Assembly: GCA_002746365.1 (NCBI GenBank)
Contig: NVWZ01000020.1
Span: 36,785-45,059 of the forward strand
Direction of reading: 5' to 3'
Origin: Thiotrichaceae bacterium
Lineage (GTDB): Bacteria; Pseudomonadota; Gammaproteobacteria; SZUA-229
Length of the DNA: 8,275 nucleotides
Below are positions 1 through 6,220 of the stretch, in pieces; position 1 is the first letter of the stretch; each line of letters starts with the position of its first letter. The position numbers were made by a program, and so were the translations under genes. A model generated the notes under the pieces. The model searched no databases. It saw only the letters and a list, made by a program, of their open reading frames with translations, and was not told the DNA's origin.

Positions 1-813
1 GCCTACATTCCAGCGCACATGGCCTTCGAGCAGGGTAGCGCTACCGATATCGTCACTGGTGTCCTGTGTTATGTCATCTTGATATTGTAGCGTACCGCCG
101 AGTTCCAGTCCGCTGATGCCGGTGTATTTTACGCGTGCGGTCGACGCCAGGTTATTGGCTGTGGCTTCGGCAACTTTCTGGCGGCCACCACGGATATTGG
201 TACCGCCGTCTAAACCGCTATGTAGAAGTACATCGTAACTGAAGCCTGATTCATAGTTTCCGCTAATGCCGGCACCGCCTTCACGCCAGGTCGTGGGTAT
301 GATGTATCTGTTTATTACGTTACGCTCTACACCGTAAAAAGTATCTGGCTCGTGTGTCTCATTGATAAAACCGACGGGTACCAGCAAGATACCGGCGTTG
401 GCTTTGGTGGAGCCGTTTAGATCAAACTGTATGTAGGCCTGTTCGATGGCGACAGAACCGGGCGATGAGCCATCGTCGGTGTCGGCAATGGTGCCGTGTT
501 CTACTTCCAGTTCAGAGAAAAAACGAATTTTTTCATTAAATTCATGATTGACAAAAAGCACAAAACGGTGGAAGTCTATTTCCTTCTTGTTTGTACCGTT
601 GCCGTCGCTCAGGTTATTGTAATGCATCTCACCATAACCGCCAATACTGGTACTGCTTGTGCCTTTACTATTGTCTTCAACCTGATCAACCAGTAGATTG
701 AACTGCTCTTGTAGTGTGTTAAATTCTTCGTCTGTTACCGCAAAAGCAGGTTGAGCCAAACCAAGCGTTATTGCACTCACCAGTGCGCTTTTTAGCATTA
801 ATTTATTGTTCAC
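1..813 (-). CDS. Outer-membrane porin, OprO/OprP-like, N-terminal part (runs off the window)
   Basis: This is a probable beta-barrel porin for passive uptake of small solutes across the outer membrane; the substrate cannot be told. The first 271 codons are present and the 3' end lies beyond position 1. The GTG start at 813 is preceded by GGAG at 820-823 with a 6-base spacer. An in-frame ATG at 798 is less likely because it has no such site and would shorten the basic N-terminus of the signal peptide. Residues 1-25 form a signal peptide ending in AFA. Residues 26-46 are acidic and heptad-like (DEEFNTLQEQFNLLVDQ), a short coiled coil often seen before porin barrels. The barrel then begins with IGGYGEMHYN, followed by alternating aromatic strands such as FHRFVLFVNHEF and AIEQAYIQFDL. 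The stretch GFINETHEP and the Arg/Gly-rich turns fit the phosphate-selective porin family. Family assignment is by recognition of these patterns. A Fur-like site overlaps its promoter, so iron control is likely. Confidence 0.8.
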   Translation of the reverse strand, partial: MNNKLMLKSALVSAITLGLAQPAFAVTDEEFNTLQEQFNLLVDQVEDNSKGTSSTSIGGYGEMHYNNLSDGNGTNKKEIDFHRFVLFVNHEFNEKIRFFSELEVEHGTIADTDDGSSPGSVAIEQAYIQFDLNGSTKANAGILLVPVGFINETHEPDTFYGVERNVINRYIIPTTWREGGAGISGNYESGFSYDVLLHSGLDGGTNIRGGRQKVAEATANNLASTARVKYTGISGLELGGTLQYQDDITQDTSDDIGSATLLEGHVRWNVG

Positions 814-914
814 AAAATTCTCCAGAATGATTAAATGGTTTGTTATCAGTGAGCCTGTCGAGAGAGCCGTCAATTTAAAAGTACGGGTTTGCCCTGAGTA
901 ACAATATGTGACGT

Positions 915-943
915 ATTATACGCAATAGAAATGCAAATGCAAA
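915..943 (-). promoter_or_regulatory. Sigma-70 promoter candidate for the porin
   Basis: The minus strand has a perfect -10 TATAAT at 920-915. The -35 is weak: TTTGCA at 943-938 with a 17-bp spacer, or TTGCAT at 942-937 with 16 bp. Transcription would start near 908 and leave a leader of about 95 bases before the GTG. The poor -35 and overlap with the Fur-like site fit a repressible promoter. Confidence 0.55.
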
Positions 944-954
944 CGATTCTCATA
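936..954 (-). promoter_or_regulatory. Fur box candidate for the porin gene
   Basis: On the minus strand 952-938 reads TGAGAATCGTTTGCA, which by hand count matches 11 of 15 positions of the 7-1-7 Fur consensus TGATAATNATTATCA. The 19-base site 936-954 matches 13 of 19 of the longer form. It covers the -35 position of the porin promoter, so iron-loaded Fur would block RNA polymerase. A second half-site, TGCGAAT (964-958), lies 12 bp upstream in the same orientation, suggesting an extended array. Identification is by motif only. Confidence 0.62.
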
Positions 955-1075
955 TAGATTCGCATATATATTTATAGGTAGTATTCTGCTACAAATTAGA
1001 TATAAATGACTAATTCTGTCTTTAATTTGACAATTTTATAGGAACGCTAACAATAGCTTAACACTATGATTAAAT

Positions 1076-1090
1076 TGATAATTATTTGAA
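1076..1090 (+). promoter_or_regulatory. Weak second Fur-like site
   Basis: TGATAATTATTTGAA has a perfect left half-site (TGATAAT) and matches 11 of 15 positions of the 7-1-7 Fur consensus by hand count. It lies in AT-rich DNA, where chance matches are common, about 220 bp from the next gene on the plus strand and about 260 bp from the porin start. It does not overlap a good promoter. Confidence 0.25.
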
Positions 1091-1212
1091 AATGACATTG
1101 TGTTTCAGAGACGGTTATACTTTTCGCCGAATCAAGCAAACTGACTCGCAGGGCTTTTCCCAAAATGCTGCATTCTTATGAAATATTCGGCTTAATCAGG
1201 TGAAGGAAAGGG

Positions 1213-1218
1213 TATAAT
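1213..1218 (+). promoter_or_regulatory. -10 element candidate for the DUF4412-like gene
   Basis: A perfect TATAAT stands 77 bases before the start codon at 1296. The expected -35 area (about 1189-1196) reads GGCTTAAT and matches poorly, so any promoter here would need an activator or is only a chance -10. Confidence 0.3.
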
Positions 1219-1295
1219 TTGTTCAAATTTCAGGCTTTAGTTAGTGGCAATTTCGCTGAATAGAGCAGCATGCAAGTAATATTTATGGAGTAATA

Positions 1296-2123
1296 ATGAT
1301 TAATACAATTCGGTTAATGAGCGCAATCCTGATATTCAATACCTCGGTTGTGATGGCTGGCACCGTTGTTACCATGAAGAGTGATAATGAGTATTCGAAG
1401 ATTATGACAGACGGTAAAAAAGCCAGAATGGGTATGGGGGATGAAGGTTATATCATCGTGGACTATAAAACGCAGAGTGTGAAAATTGTCGACCCTGAAA
1501 GAAAACAGGTGATGTTACTGAGTGCTGGAGACTTACCAAAAGGTGGTAACGCCCCTATAGTGAAGGTGTCGATTAATGATTTAGGTTCGGGGCCGACGGT
1601 AGCAGGTTATAAGACTAGAAAGTTCAGTTACAAAGTTAATGGTAAGTCTTGCGGTATTATCTATGGCTCAAAAGACGCTTATAAACTTAAAGGCATCAAA
1701 GAGCTTTTTGATGCGATGCAGACGATGGCTCAACGTCAGCAAGCGTTGATGGGTGGTTATGCCGGCATGATTGACGCCTGCACCTTAGGTGATATAAAAC
1801 TCGCTGATCACGTGTCTACTGTAGGCGTGCCGATGCGAACAGAAGAAAACGGCAAGATAGAAACGGAGATTGTGAAAATTCAATTAAACGTTTCTCTACC
1901 TGCCAACACTTTCACTGTTCCCGCATCCTATGAAACCACGACGATGGCGGACGAGATGAAAAAAGCTCAAAAAGATATGGCTAAAATGCAGCAACAAATG
2001 CAGCAACATCAACCACAGGTCCAACAAATGATGCAGCAGATGCAACAATCGGGTCAGCTGCCGCCTGAAGTGATGGAGCAACTTCGTAAAGCTCAGGAAC
2101 AAATGAGACAGTACCAGCAATAA
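1296..2123 (+). CDS. Secreted DUF4412-like protein with Gln/Met-rich coiled-coil tail
   Basis: The function is unknown. GGAG at 1287-1290, five bases before the ATG, supports the start. Residues 1-21 look like a signal peptide ending in VMA, so the 275-residue product should be periplasmic or surface exposed. Residues 22-205 are rich in beta-type segments, with the sequence GYKTRKFSYKVNGKSCG (104-120) resembling DUF4412-type proteins. Cys119 and Cys162 could form a disulfide after export. From about residue 217 to the end the chain is roughly one third Gln and one sixth Met, broken by SGQLPPEV, and looks like helical coiled coil. Part of this tail is coded by a perfect 12-bp tandem duplication. 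The gene stands alone on the plus strand, divergent from the porin and convergent with the acyltransferase gene. Family placement is from memory of pattern, not a search. Confidence 0.75.
   Translation: MINTIRLMSAILIFNTSVVMAGTVVTMKSDNEYSKIMTDGKKARMGMGDEGYIIVDYKTQSVKIVDPERKQVMLLSAGDLPKGGNAPIVKVSINDLGSGPTVAGYKTRKFSYKVNGKSCGIIYGSKDAYKLKGIKELFDAMQTMAQRQQALMGGYAGMIDACTLGDIKLADHVSTVGVPMRTEENGKIETEIVKIQLNVSLPANTFTVPASYETTTMADEMKKAQKDMAKMQQQMQQHQPQVQQMMQQMQQSGQLPPEVMEQLRKAQEQMRQYQQ
1985..2008 (+). repeat. 12-bp tandem duplication in the Gln/Met tail
   Basis: AATGCAGCAACA occurs twice head to tail (1985-1996 and 1997-2008). Further partial ATGCAGCA copies follow near 2031-2045. It codes for repeating Met-Gln-Gln units, so slippage or unequal exchange may have lengthened the tail. 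Confidence 0.8.
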
Positions 2124-2141
2124 CAGGCATGTTATTGTTTT
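2118..2141 (+). terminator. Hairpin spanning both convergent stop codons, with T-run
   Basis: CAATAACA (2118-2125) and TGTTATTG (2130-2137) form a perfect 8-bp stem with loop GGCA, followed by TTTT (2138-2141). The stem is AT-rich and modest in strength. The TAA of the plus-strand gene lies in the left arm and the stop of the minus-strand gene in the right arm. In the minus direction no T-run follows, so it should mainly serve the plus-strand gene. Confidence 0.5.
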
Positions 2142-2692
2142 CTGATGTGTACACGGCCCTGGAGCTCGGGCCGTTTTCCGGTTATATCTTTATAAAAATT
2201 TGAAATAATTTTCATGTCGGCATCGATATCTCCACCAGGGTGCATGAGTTTGTGGAAACCGAGTTCCCGTTTTTTGTAATCGATGTAGCCGAAACAGATC
2301 GGGACATTTGCCGTCTGTGCAATATGGTAGAAACCACTTTTCCAGTATTCGGTTTTCGAACGGGTACCTTCAGGGGCAATGGTGAGTACCATTTGTTCTG
2401 TTTGATTAAACCGGTCTGCAATTTGTTGTATAAACCCGTGAGGCGCATTTCGGTCAACCGGAATGCCACCGAGAGCGGTGAACAGGTAATGCAGTGGGCC
2501 GCGAAACATCTGTTTTTTTGCAACCCAGTGAATTTTGAAATCCAGCGTCCAGAAAGTGAGCAAGGCCAATGGAAAATCCCAGTTACTTGTATGCGGCGCG
2601 CCGATTAAAATAAATTTATTTTGTTTTGGCGTAACGATCCGTAATTTCCAGCCAGTGAGTTTTAAAATGGTTTTAGATAGTGTTTTTAGCAT
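2132..2692 (-). CDS. PlsC-like lysophospholipid acyltransferase family protein
   Basis: This is a probable acyltransferase moving an acyl chain to a glycerophosphate or lysophospholipid acceptor at the inner membrane. The 186 residues carry the family motifs in order: HTSNWD (34-39, the catalytic HX4D), GGIPVDR (75-81) and EGTRS (108-112). A hydrophobic stretch, FPLALLTFW, follows the first motif. It is shorter than classical PlsC (about 245 residues) and lacks a clear N-terminal membrane anchor, so its true substrate is open. It is probably an accessory member rather than the essential enzyme. It is the last gene of the minus-strand block, 15 bp after the ycaO stop. The bases before the ATG (CTTTTCTGAC) show no Shine-Dalgarno sequence, so reinitiation by ribosomes leaving ycaO is likely. 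Its stop codon lies 8 bp from that of the convergent DUF4412-like gene. Confidence 0.85.
   Translation of the reverse strand: MLKTLSKTILKLTGWKLRIVTPKQNKFILIGAPHTSNWDFPLALLTFWTLDFKIHWVAKKQMFRGPLHYLFTALGGIPVDRNAPHGFIQQIADRFNQTEQMVLTIAPEGTRSKTEYWKSGFYHIAQTANVPICFGYIDYKKRELGFHKLMHPGGDIDADMKIISNFYKDITGKRPELQGRVHIRKQ
2153..2177 (+). terminator. Rho-independent terminator inside the opposing gene's 3' end
   Basis: ACGGCCC (2153-2159) pairs with GGGCCGT (2168-2174) around an 8-base loop, TGGAGCTC, and the stem is followed by TTT at 2175-2177. The stem is GC-rich, so it is the stronger of two tandem hairpins after the plus-strand DUF4412-like gene. It lies within the last codons of the minus-strand acyltransferase, so the same bases serve as protein code and terminator. 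Confidence 0.6.
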
Positions 2693-2707
2693 GTCAGAAA
2701 AGCAGTA

Positions 2708-4456
2708 TTAGTTTTGCCAGTTTTTTTCTTTTGCGTTGTGTAGCTTTTTATAACATTCCAGTAATTTATGGTGCTCTTCGAAACCGTCGAGGCTAAGTCC
2801 CGGGCTGTGCAGACCATGGAATACTTCGGTGCCATCAAGTATCTTACGACATATCGAAACATATTCCGGTCCGTATAATTTATCAAGACCGATTGTAAAA
2901 TCTTCATTGTTGCGAGACGCATCCAGTTCAATTTCCAGCAGAACCTTCAGGCAGTTGTAAATGTGCAGACGACACACGGTAAGTTGATCCATGTGCAAAC
3001 ACCAGTCTACCCAGTTCAAGGCTTCTTCAAGATGACTACCGGCGAGACATAACATGGCTTTTAATTCACCGATACGAAGTCCTGCCCATACAGAACCGCG
3101 ATCCGGCGCGACACCGATAAACTCAGCGACACGTTGCATATCATGATAGGCGCCTTCTTCCAGTCGCTCGAAAAGGTTCTGCCAGGTTTTCTTGTCCAGG
3201 TTTCGGAGGGACAGTATTTCCTCACGGAACAGAGCGCCTTCGTTATTGTTATTCCAGACTAGATCATCCACGGGATAAATATCCGACATGCCCGGAATGA
3301 TGATCCGGCAGGCATAGACGTCCAGATGTTGGTAGTCAGCGATATAAATATCAAAACCCATCTCATGAATGATGTTGCTGAGGTAAGCGAACTCGTCGGC
3401 TGTATTGGCTTCGTAGTCCCAGTCATAGAATTCATAGTCAGGCGTGTTCTTGAAGAAATCGTATGCAATCAAGCCGCTGGAATCGATAAAGTGGGTTTCG
3501 AGGTTGTGATGATCAGCGACCTCATCGAGATTAAGGCTTGGTGGAGAAAATCCATCAAGTTCATGCAGGCTACGACCCTGTAGCAACTCTGTCACGGTGC
3601 GCTCAAGCGCGACTTCAAAATTGGGGTGGGCACCGAAGGATGCATACACGGTTGCATCGCGCGGGTTCATAAGCGTGACACTCATCACTGGGTACTTACC
3701 ACCGAGTGATGCATCGGCGACACGCAGATGATACTCATGGCTTTCTAGTTTACTAATCGCTTCAACAATCTTAGGAAAACGCTCAAGCACTTCACGCGGT
3801 ACTTCCGGCAGGCAGATAGCCTCGGCGATAATTTTGTTCTTCACGTAACGTTCAAAAATTTCGGACAAGCTCTGTACACGCGCTTCGTTTTTTGTGTTGC
3901 CGGCAGACATGCCGTTACTAACGTAAATATTGCCTATGATGTTGATGGGAAACCAGATTTGTTTTCCATCTCTCTGGCGTTCGTATGGGCAGGCGCAAAT
4001 ACCGCGTTCGCCACAACCAGAATTGGTGTCGAAAATTTTTGATGCAGTGAGTTCATTTTCCGGGTCGTAAAATTGCCATAAATCATCATCGAGTAAACCC
4101 TCTGGGATGCTATTGTCACTGCTGGTAAACCATTTTTCGTTTGGGTAATGAACAAATTCTCCATTAGAAAAACTTTCTCCTAAATAGAAGTCGGCAAAAA
4201 AATAGTTGCAACTCAGTCTTTCAAAATACTCACCGATAGCGCTAGCCAGGCAGGATTTTTTAGTGCTTCCTTTACCATTGGTAAACATTAATTCGCAGTC
4301 AGTATCGCGTATGTGAACCGAAAAAACATTGGGTACAGGGTTTAGCCATGAAGCTTCTTCAATATCAATGTTTAACGCTGTTAGCTTTTGTTGCATGCTG
4401 GCAATAGATTCTTCCAGCGCAGCATCTTTACCTTTGATATATGTTTGTTCGCTCAT
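2708..4456 (-). CDS. ycaO: YcaO, accessory factor for ribosomal protein S12 methylthiolation
   Basis: This is a YcaO-fold ATP-using protein. The E. coli homologue helps RimO modify an Asp of ribosomal protein S12 in the cytosol. The sequence follows E. coli YcaO closely along its length, including GKDAALE, EEASWLNPVPNV, SNGMSAGNT and LETHFIDSSGLI. Glu-rich ATP/Mg-binding segments are GEYFER, SEIFER and ALERTVTELLQGR (near residues 75-80, 198-203 and 283-295 counting from the ATG at 4456). A helical, TPR-like C-terminal part follows IGELKAMLCLAG. I chose the ATG at 4456 because it matches the E. coli start. ATGs at 4471 and 4468 abut the upstream stop and would add five residues or four, and have no ribosome site. 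The 582-residue length is near the 586 of E. coli. No azole-peptide partner genes are nearby, so a RiPP role is unlikely. An added cysteine cluster is unlike E. coli. Confidence 0.95.
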   Translation of the reverse strand: MSEQTYIKGKDAALEESIASMQQKLTALNIDIEEASWLNPVPNVFSVHIRDTDCELMFTNGKGSTKKSCLASAIGEYFERLSCNYFFADFYLGESFSNGEFVHYPNEKWFTSSDNSIPEGLLDDDLWQFYDPENELTASKIFDTNSGCGERGICACPYERQRDGKQIWFPINIIGNIYVSNGMSAGNTKNEARVQSLSEIFERYVKNKIIAEAICLPEVPREVLERFPKIVEAISKLESHEYHLRVADASLGGKYPVMSVTLMNPRDATVYASFGAHPNFEVALERTVTELLQGRSLHELDGFSPPSLNLDEVADHHNLETHFIDSSGLIAYDFFKNTPDYEFYDWDYEANTADEFAYLSNIIHEMGFDIYIADYQHLDVYACRIIIPGMSDIYPVDDLVWNNNNEGALFREEILSLRNLDKKTWQNLFERLEEGAYHDMQRVAEFIGVAPDRGSVWAGLRIGELKAMLCLAGSHLEEALNWVDWCLHMDQLTVCRLHIYNCLKVLLEIELDASRNNEDFTIGLDKLYGPEYVSICRKILDGTEVFHGLHSPGLSLDGFEEHHKLLECYKKLHNAKEKNWQN

Positions 4457-4471
4457 GGTGACTTTCATCAT

Positions 4472-5107
4472 TTATTGGTTTTGTTTAATTCGGTTGATCT
4501 GTTTATTGTGATACGGACTGAGTATGAGTAATGCACAGAGCGCGCCTAATAATGCCCATGCCATGTCAGACTGTGTGTCCCAAATATAACCCTGGGTGCC
4601 AAGAAAGGCTTCGGCACCTTCGTTGCTTAGTAGTGCCACCCACCATTCGATAAGTTCATAAAATGCACTGAGCGCCAGACAGAAACAGACGGTAAAAAAA
4701 TGGGTTAAATATTTTCCATTTATAATTTTCTTACGTATTAGAATTTCCCGGCAGATGATGGCAGGAACAAATCCCTGCATAAAGTGGCCTACTTTATCGT
4801 AATTATTTCGTGATTGGCTTAGTAAGTCTTTTAACGTGTCAAATAGTGGGACTTCTGCATAGGTGTAGTGTCCGCCGACCATTAGTACCCAGCAATGTAG
4901 AAGAATAAGTGAATAACATAGGGTTGTCAGTGGAAAGTTTTTTCGTGTGAATGCTAAAGCAATGAGTCCGATAATGGCAGGTGAAACTTCAAGACTCCAT
5001 GTGAGGGTGTCTTTAGGGTTAACTGCTGACCAGATAAAAACACTAAAAAACAATACCAGCCATAGGAACATTCCAGTGCTGTTTGGTGATTGGGCGCCCG
5101 TCGTCAT
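4472..5107 (-). CDS. yjdF: DUF2238 / YjdF-type inner-membrane protein
   Basis: The function is unknown; it resembles the E. coli inner-membrane protein YjdF (DUF2238) in length (211 residues) and motifs such as SAVNPKD and TRKNFPLT. Hydrophobic segments suggest about six membrane spans, near residues 13-29, 40-54, 60-79, 109-119, 135-150 and 182-197. Conserved polar groups sit at span edges: GGHYTYAEVP (78-87), YDKVGHFMQGF (103-113), FYELIEWW (149-156) and WDTQSDM (176-182). Such His/Asp/Glu groups recall the VanZ-like superfamily and could bind a head group or metal; that is inference. Its ATG overlaps the bcp stop by 4 bp (ATGA), with no Shine-Dalgarno sequence, so it is probably coupled to bcp. 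Its stop touches the first possible ycaO start codons. The link to bcp and ycaO is unexplained. Confidence 0.85.
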   Translation of the reverse strand: MTTGAQSPNSTGMFLWLVLFFSVFIWSAVNPKDTLTWSLEVSPAIIGLIALAFTRKNFPLTTLCYSLILLHCWVLMVGGHYTYAEVPLFDTLKDLLSQSRNNYDKVGHFMQGFVPAIICREILIRKKIINGKYLTHFFTVCFCLALSAFYELIEWWVALLSNEGAEAFLGTQGYIWDTQSDMAWALLGALCALLILSPYHNKQINRIKQNQ

Positions 5108-5568
5108 TTATGCATTTTGCAGGCTTCTAATACATCATCAACATGTCCTTTGACTCGAATATTCAACCATTCATGGATGAGTATTCCGTTCTCATCGATT
5201 AGAAAGGTACTGCGCACGATGCCCATGTATTCTTTGCCATAGTTTTTCTTTAGCTGAATAACGCCGAACTGGTTACATAATGATTCGTCTTCATCAGATA
5301 ACAGGTCAAAATTGAATTGCTGTTTATTTTTGAAGTTCTCATGCTTTTTTACACTGTCGCGAGAGACGCCGAGTATGACCGTATTTTGACGAGTAAATTT
5401 GGCTTTGGCATCACGAAAGTCCTGACCTTCGAGAGTGCAGCCGGGTGTGCTGTCTTTCGGGTAAAAATACAAAACCACTTTTTTACCACTCAGATCTTTC
5501 AGGCTGATACTTTTATTTCCTGTCGCAGGGCGAGTGAAATTTTTAATTTTTTTACCGACCGTTGGCAT
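5104..5568 (-). CDS. bcp: Peroxiredoxin of the Bcp/PrxQ type
   Basis: This is a cytosolic thiol peroxidase reducing H2O2 and organic hydroperoxides with thioredoxin or similar donors. The start has GGAG (5577-5574) six bases upstream. At 154 residues it has normal family length. The thioredoxin-fold core carries YFYPKDSTPGCT, with peroxidatic Cys44 and its Pro/Thr neighbours, and the active-site Arg119 in GIVRSTFLID. LLSDED (89-94) is typical of Bcp. The residue five after Cys44, which is the resolving Cys in E. coli Bcp, is Gln49 here (GCTLEGQDF), so it belongs to the subgroup lacking that Cys. Cys98 and Cys150 remain as possible partners, or it acts as a 1-Cys enzyme. It follows gcvR by 17 bp, the same order as in E. 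coli, and overlaps the next gene, so it is probably co-transcribed with both. Confidence 0.93.
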   Translation of the reverse strand: MPTVGKKIKNFTRPATGNKSISLKDLSGKKVVLYFYPKDSTPGCTLEGQDFRDAKAKFTRQNTVILGVSRDSVKKHENFKNKQQFNFDLLSDEDESLCNQFGVIQLKKNYGKEYMGIVRSTFLIDENGILIHEWLNIRVKGHVDDVLEACKMHK

Positions 5569-5585
5569 GGTATCTCCAGGGGAAA

Positions 5586-6110
5586 TTAAAGATGGGTTAG
5601 TTCCGCATCCAGATTAAGTTGGTCACAGATCTCAGTGAATTCTTCGCGAAGTGTTGCGATATTGGTCTCTGCCGAAATACCTATGGTTAAGTGCATAGCA
5701 AACATCGGGGAGCCGGTATGAGGCGCAGCATAGCTTTCGGTTTCCAGGTTGACAATATTGATATTCCGACAGGAAAAGAAGTTGGCTATGTTGTTAACAA
5801 TGCCGGGATTATCCAGTGCAGTGACTTCGACTGAATAAGGAATGGCATCCGCTGCAGGAACCGTGTCTGCGGTTGCCTTGATCAGCAATTGCAGTTTTAA
5901 TGTTTGTTCGATATCACCGGATATTTTTTGAAATTTATCGATTGCTGCTTGATCGCCACTGACCAGTAACAGCACAGCAAACTCGCCGCCGAGCACGGTC
6001 ATACGGCTGTCTTCGATGTTCAGCTCATGGGTGTAAATTATGTTGCTGAGGTCATTTACGATACCTGGGCGATCGACGCCCAGCGCGGAGATAACGAGTT
6101 TTGTTGTCAT
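5586..6110 (-). CDS. gcvR: GcvR-like double ACT regulator of glycine cleavage
   Basis: In E. coli GcvR binds the activator GcvA and blocks the glycine cleavage operon when glycine is low. The 174-residue product has two ACT domains: residues 4-52 with the ligand-loop GVDRPGIV (11-18), then about 92-150 with ALDNPGIV (98-105). It also has NIEDSRM (31-37), very like E. coli GcvR. The ATG at 6110 matches the family start (MTTKLVISALG). A GTG at 6149 would add 13 residues not seen in homologues. The Shine-Dalgarno sequence is weak for either. It is the first gene of the block and is followed by bcp after 17 bp, as in E. coli. Its promoter must lie in the short gap after the PilZ gene; I could not find a convincing one, so some read-through from pilZ is possible. 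No gcv genes are in the window, so the target is inferred. Confidence 0.87.
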   Translation of the reverse strand: MTTKLVISALGVDRPGIVNDLSNIIYTHELNIEDSRMTVLGGEFAVLLLVSGDQAAIDKFQKISGDIEQTLKLQLLIKATADTVPAADAIPYSVEVTALDNPGIVNNIANFFSCRNINIVNLETESYAAPHTGSPMFAMHLTIGISAETNIATLREEFTEICDQLNLDAELTHL

Positions 6111-6158
6111 GGTATTGTCTGATTTTCGTCGAGCTGTTTTGAGAGGCACAGTGTAAAC

Positions 6159-6183
6159 AAAAAATGCTTAAACAAAAAGCATT
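6159..6183 (-). terminator. Terminator-like hairpin after the PilZ gene
   Basis: On the minus strand AATGCTT (6183-6177) and AAGCATT (6169-6163) form a 7-bp stem around TTTGTTT, continued by a run of T (6164-6159), then G and TTT. The stem is AT-rich and weak, so termination may be partial, which matters for whether gcvR is read from the PilZ promoter. Confidence 0.5.
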
Positions 6184-6220
6184 ATTGATCGAACTATTGC
6201 TGTGTGTGACGAAAAGTGCT

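Larger units (their letters stand above)
814..1295. other. AT-rich divergent intergenic region (482 bp)
   Basis: No convincing gene is seen here on either strand. The left part carries the porin leader, promoter and Fur box. The middle has a perfect -35 TTGACA at 1027-1032 on the plus strand, with only a poor -10 (AACAAT, 1049-1054), and a second Fur-like sequence at 1076-1090. The right part has a plus-strand TATAAT at 1213-1218. A 7-base inverted pair, GCCGAAT near 1128 and ATTCGGC near 1185, is too widely spaced to call. The region is long enough to hide a small RNA, but no T-run terminator supports one. Confidence 0.5.

Noticed and set aside
496..696. Plus-strand open frame within the porin gene
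   Set aside because: The minus strand holds a signal peptide and continuous porin pattern over this stretch; the plus frame is a shadow.
1896..2120. Minus-strand open frame of 74 codons opposite the Gln/Met tail
   Set aside because: It is the reverse of repetitive Gln and Met codons, giving a Leu/His-rich product with no ribosome site; it is a shadow of the plus-strand gene.
2240..2608. Plus-strand open frame of 122 codons opposite the acyltransferase
   Set aside because: The minus-strand product has intact acyltransferase motifs; the plus frame shows no recognisable domain.
2708..4471. YcaO as part of an azole-modified peptide (RiPP) cluster
   Set aside because: The protein follows E. coli YcaO along its length, and no precursor peptide, dehydrogenase or partner protein gene is nearby.
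6111..6149. GTG extension of gcvR by 13 residues
   Set aside because: No ribosome site and no match to the GcvR family N-terminus.
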